This document shows positions 17,171 through 26,096 of a stretch of 64,000 nucleotides of DNA, piece after piece. The translations under genes and the position numbers were made by a program. Source of the DNA: Pedobacter schmidteae (GTDB lineage: Bacteria > Bacteroidota > Bacteroidia > Sphingobacteriales > Sphingobacteriaceae); the NCBI RefSeq assembly GCF_900564155.1, contig NZ_LS999839.1, positions 989,097 through 1,053,096 of the forward strand. The letters are read 5' to 3'. Numbering within the stretch: position 1 is the stretch's first letter; every line of letters starts with the position of its first letter. The notes beneath the pieces are model-generated. The model was not told the origin of the DNA. It saw only the letters and a program-made list of their open reading frames with translations, and searched no databases.

Positions 17171-17704
17171 TCAAGGTATCGCATTTATCTGTCCCTCCAG
17201 AATTTCCATATCGTTGCAAATAACCCCTATGCACTTGTCATCCCAAATCTCATAGTCTTGTTGCGTACGGCCCCATATGTAATTGTCACCATCGGTTAAA
17301 ATGACGTAACCAAATTCCTGTAGTTTTTTACCAAGAAAGTCGCTTACTGTCCACCATTCCAATACCTCACGGTAGGTTTCATATCCTTGTTCAAAGTTTT
17401 TGATTTTTTCGGTAAGGAGGACAATTTCATGATCTGTAGCAGTACTTACACTTGATTCAAGATTATGAAGTTCCTTACTTAATTGGGCTAACATTTCTTT
17501 GCCTGATTTTCCTGGGTATTCGATGCCTTCGCTGCTTACAAATACCCAAATATTTTCAATGTTGTCATAGGAAAACGGTTTGATCTCAAAGTTTTCTGCC
17601 GATTGCAAAATGTACTCGACCATTGCAGTAACACGTGATTTAACATGTCTACCTACAAATCTTTGTTTAATGTCTTGGTTCTTTTCGTTAGCTGAATTTT
17701 CCAT
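17171..17704 (-). CDS. Hypothetical ICE protein
   Basis: 177 residues from the ATG at 17704 (MENSANEKNQDIKQRFVGRH). Helical, acidic, with a probable coiled coil in the middle (KEMLAQLSKELHNLESSVST) and a compact C-terminal part (FGYVILTDGDNYIWGRTQQD). Family not recognised. The leader before the ATG (AATTAATTATGG-like) resembles those of the RadC and coupling-protein genes, suggesting shared expression signals in the ICE. Confidence 0.55.
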   Translation of the reverse strand: MENSANEKNQDIKQRFVGRHVKSRVTAMVEYILQSAENFEIKPFSYDNIENIWVFVSSEGIEYPGKSGKEMLAQLSKELHNLESSVSTATDHEIVLLTEKIKNFEQGYETYREVLEWWTVSDFLGKKLQEFGYVILTDGDNYIWGRTQQDYEIWDDKCIGVICNDMEILEGQINAIP

Positions 17705-17935
17705 AATAATAAAGTTTAAAAGAGTTAAAGAATTAATTATGGAATGCACGCCGGTAGCAGGTGAGCAAGCCCAAAAAGCAACGCAATAAATGATAGCCTT
17801 TGTGCGCGGATTTTGTGTTTATGGCGGAATTTTTTGGCCGCTCCGAAGCCTGGTGCCGAACTTTTGAAATAATTGATGCTTACTTATACGCTTAGAATTA
17901 CAGGGCTGGTAGTATTAAAGTATATCTGGCTAGTA

Positions 17936-19930
17936 TTATCCATTTTTATTGATTACAAGATGCTCCAGCTCTGGATCGGCAAGCATCCTGGATATTTCAC
18001 TACTTACCAAATCCTGAATATCCTGTTTGATCTGCATGTAATTGGCATATACCATTTCCTCACTTACATCCCGAATAACAGGAATAGGCTTATATGCCTT
18101 TTCCTCGCGGTTTATCGCATCAAAGTCGTTTACGATCTGGCAATGAAATGCCTTTAGCTCAATGGGCTGCTGGGGGGAATCGGCTACCACACCAACAAAA
18201 TGCCCGGATGAAAGCATGGAAATTTTTGATGCAGGCACCGCGTATTCAAGTTGTTTGCTCTTACTAACAGATGTGTCGCCACTGTTTATACTAAGGCTGG
18301 TTCGATCCTGGTTGATCTTTCCTATACGTTCAGAGAGCAGCTTCGCACTATCTCCACTTACCTGTCCACTGATGATATTACCCATCATGTTTATAATTAC
18401 ATCGGCACTTTCTTTACCATACATGGCGCGGATTTGCGCTACTTCCTGCACCCCGGCATAGGTGCAAATACGATTCTCGCGACCGGTAGAAACCACCATA
18501 TTTAGTTCCAGATTCAAAGTGGGCCACTCGTCGAAGAGCAGGAAACATTTGTGTTTATTTTTCTGGTTGATAATCTTTAGAATGCGGTTACCATATAAAG
18601 AAAGTACGGCCCCAAGTACCTGTATCTTCTGCGGGTTATTACCCATACACAGTACCTTTGGGTGTTCCGGGTTATTAATATCAAGACTAAAATCTGACCC
18701 CGAAAGGACGTAGTAGATTTGAGGTGATGAGAGCCGGGCCAAGGCGATTTTGGCACTTGCGATCTGGCCTTCAAGCTGCTCCATTACATCATTGATGTAC
18801 GCGGTAATGAATGGGTTTACAAGTACGTCGATCTCTTTTTCAAGTCGTAGAATACTGAATAATTGGTCGTATTCAATTTGTATAAGTTCCAGTGCATGTG
18901 GTAATGTGCAATAGATACCCTGCTTGTATTTGCGCAAAAACCAAATGATAGCGGTAAAGAAATTTATTGGCGATTCGATAAAAAATTCGCCCTGCTTGGT
19001 CTGCCAGCTTTTGTTCAACCCTAGGAGAATCGTGCGGGATGATTCCGTAGCATCGGTTACATCATTCATTCCAAGCGGGTCAAAAACATTGAGCCGGTGG
19101 GTGCGGCTAAGGTCATCGAAATTAATAAACACACAATCGGACTTGACACCATATTTATGTTTATTGCGCAGCCAATGGTTATAAGCTATTACGGATAGCC
19201 CTGGAAACTTGAAATCATAGATCAGTCCGGCAAAAGGGATTTGTTTACCTAAACTTTGAGTGATCACATGTCTTAAAAAAAATGCCGTTTTTCCACTTCC
19301 CGCGCTGCCCTGAATTAAAGCACCACGTTGCGGCTGACAACAATTCAGATAGCCCTTATGTACTTTATTCTTGTACATAAATATAGTGGGCATATTCACC
19401 GAGAACTCATTTTCTATAAGGCGGGTTTCCTGCGGAAAGGTTTCATTTTCCTCATTGAAAATATCATCTTTCAGGTTTGCCTTGATGATCCGCGAAAGCA
19501 AGGAGCCACCCGAAAGGATCAACAAAAAACCGGTACCGGTTATAGTCATGTAACCGGCTGCCAGCGTTACTATAGTTAATTTTAGCTGTAGAAAAAGGTA
19601 CGCGACGAAATAAAGTACCAAGCCGGAAACGATATATGATAGCGCGATACGGTAGTTTAATTTTTCACTTTTTTTCCCTTTTGCACCAATTAAAGAAATG
19701 GTTAAAAAACCGAGCGCTATAAACTTAGAGCGGTGAAAGTTTTTAAAAAGGCCGGTATTGGAAACGTTTTGTAGAAGCCTGTCACTAAATTCGGATACCA
19801 GGCCCCACTCGGCAAAAGCGAGGTATAAAAAATAGTAAAAATGCATACACAGGATCACAAGACTGATCAACCGCGTCATATCCAGTATTTTGTGCAATGC
19901 CTGAATATTCTCTCCTGTTTGATGTGCCAT
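17936..19930 (-). CDS. mobC: Type IV coupling protein (TraG/VirD4-like; Bacteroidetes MobC)
   Basis: Inner-membrane ATPase that links the relaxosome to the secretion channel. 664 residues from the ATG at 19930 (MAHQTGENIQ); the longer frame upstream only overlaps the relaxase gene. Four hydrophobic segments occupy about residues 18-150 (including LISLVILCMHFYYFLYLAF). Walker A GSAGSGKT is at about 208-215 and a Walker B region LLFDEWPTL lies near 480. The tail has the VPASKISMLSSGHFVGVVAD segment typical of the family. It follows the relaxase gene by 22 bases. Confidence 0.9.
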   Translation of the reverse strand: MAHQTGENIQALHKILDMTRLISLVILCMHFYYFLYLAFAEWGLVSEFSDRLLQNVSNTGLFKNFHRSKFIALGFLTISLIGAKGKKSEKLNYRIALSYIVSGLVLYFVAYLFLQLKLTIVTLAAGYMTITGTGFLLILSGGSLLSRIIKANLKDDIFNEENETFPQETRLIENEFSVNMPTIFMYKNKVHKGYLNCCQPQRGALIQGSAGSGKTAFFLRHVITQSLGKQIPFAGLIYDFKFPGLSVIAYNHWLRNKHKYGVKSDCVFINFDDLSRTHRLNVFDPLGMNDVTDATESSRTILLGLNKSWQTKQGEFFIESPINFFTAIIWFLRKYKQGIYCTLPHALELIQIEYDQLFSILRLEKEIDVLVNPFITAYINDVMEQLEGQIASAKIALARLSSPQIYYVLSGSDFSLDINNPEHPKVLCMGNNPQKIQVLGAVLSLYGNRILKIINQKNKHKCFLLFDEWPTLNLELNMVVSTGRENRICTYAGVQEVAQIRAMYGKESADVIINMMGNIISGQVSGDSAKLLSERIGKINQDRTSLSINSGDTSVSKSKQLEYAVPASKISMLSSGHFVGVVADSPQQPIELKAFHCQIVNDFDAINREEKAYKPIPVIRDVSEEMVYANYMQIKQDIQDLVSSEISRMLADPELEHLVINKNG

Positions 19931-19952
19931 AATATTTAGGTTAACTGATTTA

Positions 19953-21188
19953 TTAATGTTGTTTTTTCTTTCTTTTTCGTTTACCGCGTAGCTCTGGTGG
20001 CAGGTATTCGGGGGTATTCTCGTACTGGAAAAGGATGTCCAGTGTACCTTGTTCCTGGCTTGAACCGGAACTTGGCCGGTAAGATACTGGCGGCAAAAAT
20101 GCAGGTTCAATTTTCTGGCTACTTAGTGGAATAGATGAACCGGAAAGTCTATTGAAGATTGCGTTTGCGCTATATTCTTTGCCCAGGTCGCTACCATTAA
20201 ACACACATTTACCAAAATGGTCAACATAGGTAATCCCATATAACCTGCCATTTGCATTGATCCTTGGCACTACCTGAATTGCCGATCTTTTGAGGTTCTT
20301 CGTAAAATCATCAAGGGTATTGACCTTAGAATTTTTCAGGGCCAGTGCAATTGCGGTTTGCAACCTTTCCGCGTGGGGTTTTCGTTTTTCTTTTCCACGT
20401 AAAAAAAGCGGGGCCAGATATTTTAATGTGGGCCGGTTATAAAAAAGGGATGCCTTTAAGGGCACGCCTATAGGCTTTCGATCAGCATCCAAGATTCTAT
20501 ATACCAGCCCTTGATTTTGGTTGATCCTGGAGCCTTCCGCGCCATGATCTGCATGTACGTTATATAAATTCAATACAGCATTCAGCTCATTTAGCGAGGT
20601 GTAACTATACCTATTCAGCACATGCTCCAGTACTTTTGCAATAGCCTGCCGGGTTTCATTTTTACCATAAGCTACTTTAATAACATCTATCGGTTTTAAC
20701 TGAAATGATTGCCGCTTGTGGTCTTCGGCACGTACCAGGTTATATTTTTCCTCCAGCTTTTTCCGTACCGGCTCACTTAGGGTTTTACCGAGATTGTGCA
20801 GGTTAATATTTTCACCTTTGGGGCTTATTTTAGTTGTGACCACGTGAAGATGCGGGTGCCCGGCATCATGGTGCTGGTAAACAAGGTAGGGCTGTGATCC
20901 GAGGCCGATTTCTTCCATGTAATCGCGGGCAATAGCACATAATTTTTCGGTTGTAAATTGCTCACCAGGAGCAAAATTTATCGAGATATGAACGCTATTA
21001 TGGGTGACACTCTCGCGTTTTGCGGCGATTTGTAGAAGCAGATTTAGCCTATCTGACTGGGAAAGTTGGTCTGTATTTAGCGGGTAATTTTCAGCAAATA
21101 AACACCGTGCTACGCCCTTTTCAACCTTGTTTTCGTTATACATAAAACTGCGGCGGATGCTTTTCCCGGTACGCATAACCGTCACCAT
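19953..21188 (-). CDS. mobB: Relaxase/mobilisation nuclease (MobB-type)
   Basis: Nicks oriT and stays covalently bound to the 5' end during transfer. 411 residues. The MOBP-type signature is clear: VHISINFAPGE (about 66-76) and the metal-binding triad YQHHDAGHPHLHVV (about 104-117). The nucleophilic Tyr is probably in the N-terminal RRSFMYNENKV (Tyr17). The C-terminal half is basic (RGKRKRKKKQH at the end) and probably binds DNA. The start ATG at 21188 overlaps the stop of the relaxosome gene by seven bases, indicating coupled translation. Confidence 0.92.
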   Translation of the reverse strand: MVTVMRTGKSIRRSFMYNENKVEKGVARCLFAENYPLNTDQLSQSDRLNLLLQIAAKRESVTHNSVHISINFAPGEQFTTEKLCAIARDYMEEIGLGSQPYLVYQHHDAGHPHLHVVTTKISPKGENINLHNLGKTLSEPVRKKLEEKYNLVRAEDHKRQSFQLKPIDVIKVAYGKNETRQAIAKVLEHVLNRYSYTSLNELNAVLNLYNVHADHGAEGSRINQNQGLVYRILDADRKPIGVPLKASLFYNRPTLKYLAPLFLRGKEKRKPHAERLQTAIALALKNSKVNTLDDFTKNLKRSAIQVVPRINANGRLYGITYVDHFGKCVFNGSDLGKEYSANAIFNRLSGSSIPLSSQKIEPAFLPPVSYRPSSGSSQEQGTLDILFQYENTPEYLPPELRGKRKRKKKQH

Positions 21189-21562
21189 GCTTGCATGATT
21201 TTGCGTACCATTTCCCGGATTTCATCGACGCTTTCCAGTAGCTTTACCCTATCTGCTGTATTCGCCAATAGCCATTTTTGGAACTGAACAGGTAGTTGCA
21301 GGGTATGCAGTTTATGTACCGACTGGTTAAAATTATTGGCAAGTCCATTCAGCGTTTTATTAAGCGCAGAAAACTCTATAAGCAACTCGTCTGCACTCAA
21401 ATTTCTCACTGCTTTAATCATCGGCTGGCGGGTCAACATCTTACGGCAATAGGAACTCAATTGCCTTTCAGTGGTAACTTTGCTATTGCCAGTTAGTGTA
21501 TTATATTCATCTTCGGTTAGCCTAAAATGAACCCATTTTGTTTTCAAGTTTTTATCTTTCAT
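21182..21562 (-). CDS. mobA: Relaxosome accessory protein (MobA-like, ribbon-helix-helix)
   Basis: 126 residues from the ATG at 21562 (a GTG lies one codon upstream). The N-terminal segment KWVHFRLTEDEYNTLTGNSK followed by LSSYCRKMLT fits a ribbon-helix-helix DNA-binding domain. The central part with LNKTLNGLANNFNQSVHKLH is typical of plasmid mobilisation relaxosome proteins, which bend oriT DNA for the relaxase. Small size, position directly upstream of the relaxase and translational overlap support the call. Confidence 0.85.
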   Translation of the reverse strand: MKDKNLKTKWVHFRLTEDEYNTLTGNSKVTTERQLSSYCRKMLTRQPMIKAVRNLSADELLIEFSALNKTLNGLANNFNQSVHKLHTLQLPVQFQKWLLANTADRVKLLESVDEIREMVRKIMQAW

Positions 21563-21565
21563 CAC

Positions 21566-21697
21566 TAATCATTTTCACATTTTCAAAACGCCGCTGCCGA
21601 CTTTGGAGGCATAAGCGGCACAAACCAAAATCCAAACGTGTCACGTTTGTACATCTTGCCGTTTCCGCCAGGGGAAACAGCTCAACTTAATTTAATA
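21566..21697. other. oriT: Candidate origin of transfer (oriT)
   Basis: This gap lies just upstream of mobA-mobB. It contains three inverted repeats: GCCGCT 21590-21595 with 21614-21619; the 8-bp arms CAAACGTG 21633-21640 and CACGTTTG 21642-21649 with a 1-base centre; and GTTTCC 21661-21666 with 21673-21678. A compact set of repeats beside the relaxosome genes is the usual oriT layout. The nick site cannot be placed by eye. Confidence 0.6.
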
Positions 21698-22594
21698 TTA
21701 TAAACTTCGGGCATTCCCTTTCCGACGCACATTCCCGAAAGCGCAGCGCATTTCGTTCAGGTCTGCATAATTTTTATAAAGCCGGTTAAAATTCCGAGCT
21801 GATTTGTTCCATAACCGTATTTGCTTTGCTGCATTGCGTCCGGTCTTATTGTTATCCAGGTAACAATGAACATGTTTGTGCGATTTGATAATTTCCTCGG
21901 CTTTAGATAACAAGGTTGTACTGTTTAGGATTAAGAAGTTATGCTTTGCTGCGCGTTCATCCATAATTGCGCGGTAGGTAAGGAAATCGAAGAAGCCTTC
22001 AAATACCACCAGGGTATTGCTCCCGTTATCAATATTGGTAATGTCCTTTGGTGAGGAACTGCCCTTAAAAAGAGCGTTTCGCACCTCGTAACCACCGGAA
22101 TTGTTTTTAAACCCCACAGCGAAGTAGGGTTTATCGCCAATTTTAAAATGCACCTGCTTACAGTATTCGTCTGCAAGATGAAAAGGTATACCGCGGCTTT
22201 TAACATAAGCGACCAGCACATCGTACAATAATGGAGTCACCTTGGTAACTACAATAGGGTTATTGGGAACCGACTCAATTTGTTTTCTCTCTTGCGGGGT
22301 ACGCCCTGGAACAACAGTTGCAGGATCACTAACAAGATTTAAAAATTCAGCAATTGTACAGTCATGGAACCTGATAGCGAAATCAATCAACGTTCCACCA
22401 TTCCCATCAGTAAAATCATACCAGGTATTTCTTTTTCGGTCGATCTTAAAGGAAGCGCTTTTTTCTGCGTTGAATGGTGATAAGTACCAATAAATGTTAC
22501 CGGAGATCCTGGAAGGCTTTAAGCCTTGGCGGGCAAGGTAATTTACGAGGTCGATCTGTTTGGCCTCCTGGCAATTTAACTTCGTTTTTTTCAT
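21698..22594 (-). CDS. TOPRIM-domain primase (TraP-like)
   Basis: 298 residues. The N-terminal region resembles the zinc-finger domain of DnaG (GNIYWYLSPFNAEKSASFKI, then WYDFTDGNGGTLIDFAIRF), but only some expected cysteines/histidines are present, so the finger is probably degenerate. The C-terminal half is a TOPRIM domain: LVVFEGFFDFLTYRAIMDE with the conserved Glu, and a DNNKTG acidic motif near 245-255. Such proteins prime the complementary strand in the recipient. It lies next to the mobilisation genes and diverges from the small gene at 22742. Confidence 0.8.
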   Translation of the reverse strand: MKKTKLNCQEAKQIDLVNYLARQGLKPSRISGNIYWYLSPFNAEKSASFKIDRKRNTWYDFTDGNGGTLIDFAIRFHDCTIAEFLNLVSDPATVVPGRTPQERKQIESVPNNPIVVTKVTPLLYDVLVAYVKSRGIPFHLADEYCKQVHFKIGDKPYFAVGFKNNSGGYEVRNALFKGSSSPKDITNIDNGSNTLVVFEGFFDFLTYRAIMDERAAKHNFLILNSTTLLSKAEEIIKSHKHVHCYLDNNKTGRNAAKQIRLWNKSARNFNRLYKNYADLNEMRCAFGNVRRKGNARSL

Positions 22595-22741
22595 ACATCA
22601 CTTTTTTCGTTTTCACAATTGGAAGTGATACAAAACTATAGGCGAAGCTGGTAAAAACCTTTACCCTATTAAATTCTAAATAAGTGCGGCTACGCGTAAA
22701 AAGTAATTTTGCTAGGGAAAGAAAAAATAAAAATTATAGCT

Positions 22742-23026
22742 ATGATGACAGTGAAAGATGTATCCAATTATTATGATACAGTATTGGCAGTGCCGGGGAT
22801 GGCAAATCTGGTAAAAATCGATTTAAAGATTAGCAGGAAAACGGTCGTGATGCTCGTTCAAGCAATTGAGCGGGGCATGAAAGAAGGGAAAGCGGCGGAA
22901 GGTGATCTTTTTGCCTTGGTACCCGAAGAAGCAAAAAAAGACCTGAGCGACGTGATTACACAATGCCTTGAAAAATCTGAAATGGGTGATTTGATGCAAA
23001 GGTTGAAAACCCTTTTTAGTAAGTAG
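22742..23026 (+). CDS. Small hypothetical protein
   Basis: 94-95 residues from an ATG at 22742 (a second ATG follows directly). Helical, with VSNYYDTVLAVPGMANLVKI, then LKISRKTVVMLVQAIERGMK and a tail with LSDVITQCLEKSEMGDLM. It looks like a small compact helical domain. No membrane segment; family not recognised. Transcribed away from the primase gene and ended by the strong hairpin at 23079. Confidence 0.6.
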   Translation: MMTVKDVSNYYDTVLAVPGMANLVKIDLKISRKTVVMLVQAIERGMKEGKAAEGDLFALVPEEAKKDLSDVITQCLEKSEMGDLMQRLKTLFSK

Positions 23027-23078
23027 GATTTTCAGGAGATGTAAAATTTCAGGGCCTACAAAAATTCCAAAAAAAAAA

Positions 23079-23110
23079 ACCGGCGGTCGTTGCTTGCAAC
23101 GGCCGCCGGT
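23079..23110 (+). terminator. Strong bidirectional terminator
   Basis: A GC-rich stem of about 14 bp (ACCGGCGG...CCGCCGGT with the inner arms GTTGC/GCAAC) is flanked by an A-run on the left and a T-run on the right. It can therefore stop transcription of both the 22742 gene and anything coming from the right. Confidence 0.85.
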
Positions 23111-23219
23111 TTTTTTATCGAAAACCAAGCCGATTTTCGGCCTTTTATTGGAACCGGAAGTATATTGCCCAAAGCATAGCAATCACCGCTTTTTAAGGCT
23201 AAAAAGCGCCATACATAGC

Positions 23220-23450
23220 CTAAAACTTGATTACCATAAACAAGCCAAAGAAAAAAAGGGCTATTGTAAGTAGCCGAAGCACAGTAAGCGCCGCAATAAT
23301 CAGCGAAGAAACAATATAGCTGCGCGAATAAAAATAATACCCCGTGCTTAATCTACGGGAGTGCATAAATTCTTTACGGGCGAAAAATATCACAACAGCC
23401 AGTACAATGGCTGCAATGCCCCAGGGTTCTGCTTGAAATATGTTATTCAT
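23220..23450 (-). CDS. Small membrane protein
   Basis: 76 residues, two hydrophobic segments: about 10-24 (WGIAAIVLAVVIFFA) and about 48-74 (VSSLIIAALTVLRLLTIALF), with a basic aromatic loop between them. No family recognised. It follows the 23460 gene by nine bases in the same direction and was probably co-transcribed with it and the DUF932 gene. Confidence 0.55.
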   Translation of the reverse strand: MNNIFQAEPWGIAAIVLAVVIFFARKEFMHSRRLSTGYYFYSRSYIVSSLIIAALTVLRLLTIALFFFGLFMVIKF

Positions 23451-23459
23451 ACTTTAAAT

Positions 23460-23837
23460 TTACAAAGGAAATATTATAAAAACCATACCGCGAAACTTTT
23501 CATTGGGTAACCTTACCGATTGGCAATACGCCACCAGTATTTGCTGGTTCAAACTTGCAATTGCCGGGTCAAAAAATAAACGGCCAAAGCGGCGCGGCCT
23601 ACGCAGGAGAGATTTTTTATACCGTGAAAGCACAAAAATTGTTCGCCTTGCCTGTGCTTCCTGAACATCGGTGCCGAAATTTCCATCAGTAACCAAAATC
23701 TTATGCTGTTGGATAGCTTCCAATATCCCCCGGCAATATTCCAGGGAAAATTCTAAAAAGGTTTTCATCTCGGCTGGGAAAAGCTGGTGTAACAACCGGC
23801 CTTTTTCCGGCAGCGTCATTTTATCGAGAGGGTTCAT
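23460..23837 (-). CDS. Hypothetical ICE protein
   Basis: 125 residues, no signal peptide. The N-terminal half is helical (LPEKGRLLHQLFPAEMKTFL), the centre has a KILVTDGNFG turn, and a strongly basic patch follows (YKKSLLRRPRRFGRLFF), which might contact nucleic acid. The end is hydrophobic. Not recognised. It is downstream of the DUF932 gene (58 bases) in the same orientation, typical of the accessory block beside the mobilisation genes. Confidence 0.55.
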   Translation of the reverse strand: MNPLDKMTLPEKGRLLHQLFPAEMKTFLEFSLEYCRGILEAIQQHKILVTDGNFGTDVQEAQARRTIFVLSRYKKSLLRRPRRFGRLFFDPAIASLNQQILVAYCQSVRLPNEKFRGMVFIIFPL

Positions 23838-23895
23838 AAAAGCGCGTTTAATTTTAGGATTAACCGGGCGCGTAAAATGCGCCCGGCAATTCAGG

Positions 23896-24963
23896 TTAGT
23901 TGTTCAAAAGAAATATGCTACCGTTTTGCTCAAAAGTGTGACACAGGTTGAATGCGGTTTGCACAAATTTTTCTGTGTTACCTTCTAAAACAATTGATCG
24001 AAACTTGGTTTCTTCCGTTTTAAAATCACTCACGTTCTGAAAATACCCGGTTACCGCGTTGTAGGCCCCGTAAAGCGTGCCCTGGGTAGTTTCCATTAGT
24101 TGCGTCGGGTGGCTCATTGCATATTCAAAAGCCTTTTCAACTTTGTTACGCAGATTTGTGGACATGGTATCTTCAACACCTTTTAATAGGTCGGTATAAA
24201 CTTCTACGGACGGTGCAAGCGCTGCCTGTATCAGTTTTTTAACTTCTTTGTCTGTGATCTTAATTTTCGCCCATCTGTTGAACTTTTCACCATATTGAAC
24301 GGATAGTTTGTCTGCAAGTCCCATTACTTTTATTGCTTGTGCCAAATAATGCTCAACGTTTTCCGTGTGACGTATGCGGACGCGGTTGGTACAATTTTTC
24401 ATAGCTGCATTTAAGGTATTGTTACACACTATCCTTATCGGTGTAAAGGCGATGGTAATCGACTCTTTACCGCTATGGTCATTTGTTAAAAACAAATAGT
24501 TTTCAATCGGGTCATCTTTACCAATGACAGTAGGTTCTTTAAGTTTTGCGGTAATGAAAATTTTTTCGCCTTTGCCCAATGCTCCGGCGGTTTCATATTT
24601 TACTCGGCCGCTTTCTACGCAGCTATCGAAAAAATTAAAAGCTGTGGCGTTCTGTACGACTTTATAATCCTTACCCACAACGCCCAAGGGAATTTCTAAA
24701 TCTGCTCGCACCGTACTGAAAGAATCGGGTACTTTAATTTCTGGAATAAGAATGTCGGATTCCGGGTTTCCAGTAAAATTTTCTGAATTGAAAGTAAACA
24801 ACGGGCGCTTATCGACTTGGAAATCCAGCCCGGCGAATTTGATTGCCTCGGCGCTGGTTGGGTAATCTTCGACAACCTGGCCTAATCCGTGCCATGCTTT
24901 TTGTTTGGTTGAAAAAAAACTGTGCTGGAGCGTTTGCGGATTTTGAAAAATGTTGTGTGCCAT
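23896..24963 (-). CDS. DUF932-family protein
   Basis: 355 residues. Clear DUF932 features: the opening FSTKQKAWHGLGQVVEDYPT, the middle PLGVVGKDYKVVQNATAFNF, and FLTNDHSGKESITIAFTPIR followed by IVCNNTLNAAM. The family is common on phages, plasmids and ICEs (also known as a phage/plasmid LGT_TIGR03299-type protein); its biochemical role is not established. Soluble, no signal peptide. The ATG at 24963 lies 66 bases from the long hairpin at 25030-25159, which is in its leader. Confidence 0.85.
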   Translation of the reverse strand: MAHNIFQNPQTLQHSFFSTKQKAWHGLGQVVEDYPTSAEAIKFAGLDFQVDKRPLFTFNSENFTGNPESDILIPEIKVPDSFSTVRADLEIPLGVVGKDYKVVQNATAFNFFDSCVESGRVKYETAGALGKGEKIFITAKLKEPTVIGKDDPIENYLFLTNDHSGKESITIAFTPIRIVCNNTLNAAMKNCTNRVRIRHTENVEHYLAQAIKVMGLADKLSVQYGEKFNRWAKIKITDKEVKKLIQAALAPSVEVYTDLLKGVEDTMSTNLRNKVEKAFEYAMSHPTQLMETTQGTLYGAYNAVTGYFQNVSDFKTEETKFRSIVLEGNTEKFVQTAFNLCHTFEQNGSIFLLNN

Positions 24964-25029
24964 TTTCGTAATTTTTTTTTGGTGAATTGATTGGTTAACT
25001 TTTTTTCTTTTGCCCAGCTTTTTTGCGAA

Positions 25030-25159
25030 GTGCCTGTAAAGCGGATAAAAGAATGCAAAGTGGAAGAATTAGGATTTTCTTGTGAAGACGAACCCTTGCA
25101 GTCGAGAGCAAGAAAATCCTAATTAGCTTTGCAAACTCTTTTACCGCTCCTACAGGCAC
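25030..25159 (-). repeat. Near-perfect 130-nt hairpin upstream of the DUF932 gene
   Basis: Arms pair along almost the whole length: GTGCCTGTA 25030-25038 with 25151-25159, AAGCGG with CCGCT, ATAAAAGA with TCTTTTA, TGCAAAG 25054-25060 with 25127-25133, and a perfect 16-bp inner arm 25067-25082 with 25109-25124 around a 26-base loop. If transcribed leftwards it would form a long rod at the 5' end of the DUF932 mRNA. No reverse transcriptase or transposase gene is nearby. Confidence 0.85.
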
Positions 25160-26096
25160 AGACAAAAGTTTGGATAACCCAGGGGTTTACAGCAACACAA
25201 AAATTTCAGGTACCGCACCTGTACCAATAATCTCAATGGTGATAATAGGAATGTTGATTGAATGAAGAAGGGAACAAGAACAACATGCGCTCTAAAATTT
25301 ACACTGCGACAATTATGCAGATGGCATAGATAACTTTGTTGTACAAGATTTTTTGTGGAAAAGAGTTTGCCTGCGCGCAAGGCAAATGAATTTCCGTGTC
25401 TTTAAGGAAATGATGGCTGCACTTCTTTAAGTGCGGCCTTTTCTTATTCATAACATGTGCCAAGGCAGCAGGAAAAATGTTCGAAAGCCATACTACAAAG
25501 ATTGGGTGAAATATTGATGCAACTGGAAGGCAGTGGAGTTGATTAATTTGAAGCAGATAAAGTGTACACAATATCAGGAGTATTCGGGTGCCGGATGTCA
25601 CAGCGCGCGGTGAACAGAAGGCACTGTGTCTAAATGGTTAAAAACCGGGCTGCAATTCTTTGCGGCCTTTTAAATAAAAAGGCCACCCCAAAAGAGGTGG
25701 CCGTAAAAATGAAAAAAGTAAAATTCGCGTTGTTTGCCAAATATGAATTTTCAGACCCGTAGACTTGGCATAAAAGAAGGCTGTGCGCACAGCCTTCCTT
25801 CATGTTTAACAATCATGAAATCTCTTAAAAATTCGCTTTGAGCAATAGTTGCTTTTGCATTTGTGCAGTTGCTGCAATAAAGTTACGCCAGTTAGCTGCG
25901 ATTGGATTACAGCCAAAAACTCCCGTGTATAAAGTAAAAAAATGAAAGAAAAAAATTTATTTACCTCACCCTTTTTTCAAAAAGTGGTTGTTTTCTATAT
26001 ATACGTTTCTTCATTTTTAGAAAGTGTATAAAGAAAATTTAACGGGTATGGGCTTTTACCGTGCTTGAAGGGATGGCCCATACTATAACCTGACAA
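25160..26096 (+). other. Non-coding region with serial terminator-like hairpins
   Basis: No reading frame here looks coding. Four hairpins occur: GGCTGCAC/GTGCGGCC at 25415-25438 followed by TTTTC; GGCTGCAA/TTGCGGCC at 25648-25667 followed by TTTT; GGCCACC/GGTGGCC at 25681-25702; and a perfect 10-bp palindrome GAAGGCTGTG CG CACAGCCTTC at 25776-25797. The first two have almost the same stem. This is what a stretch carrying short non-coding RNAs, each with its own terminator, would look like. A perfect palindrome TTTGCC...GGCAAA also lies near 25365-25386. Confidence 0.5.

Noticed and set aside
19931..20110. N-terminal extension of the coupling protein
   Set aside because: It is antiparallel-free but out-of-frame overlap with the relaxase 3' end; MAHQTG at 19930 fits the family start.
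25030..25159. Retron msr-msd from the long hairpin
   Set aside because: No reverse transcriptase gene anywhere in the window.
25299..25601. 100-codon minus-strand frame in the 25-kb non-coding region
   Set aside because: Composition is mixed, with no domain or start context, and two terminator-like hairpins overlap it; probably chance.
25630..25812. 60-codon minus-strand frame
   Set aside because: It spans three hairpins and reads as random hydrophobic sequence.
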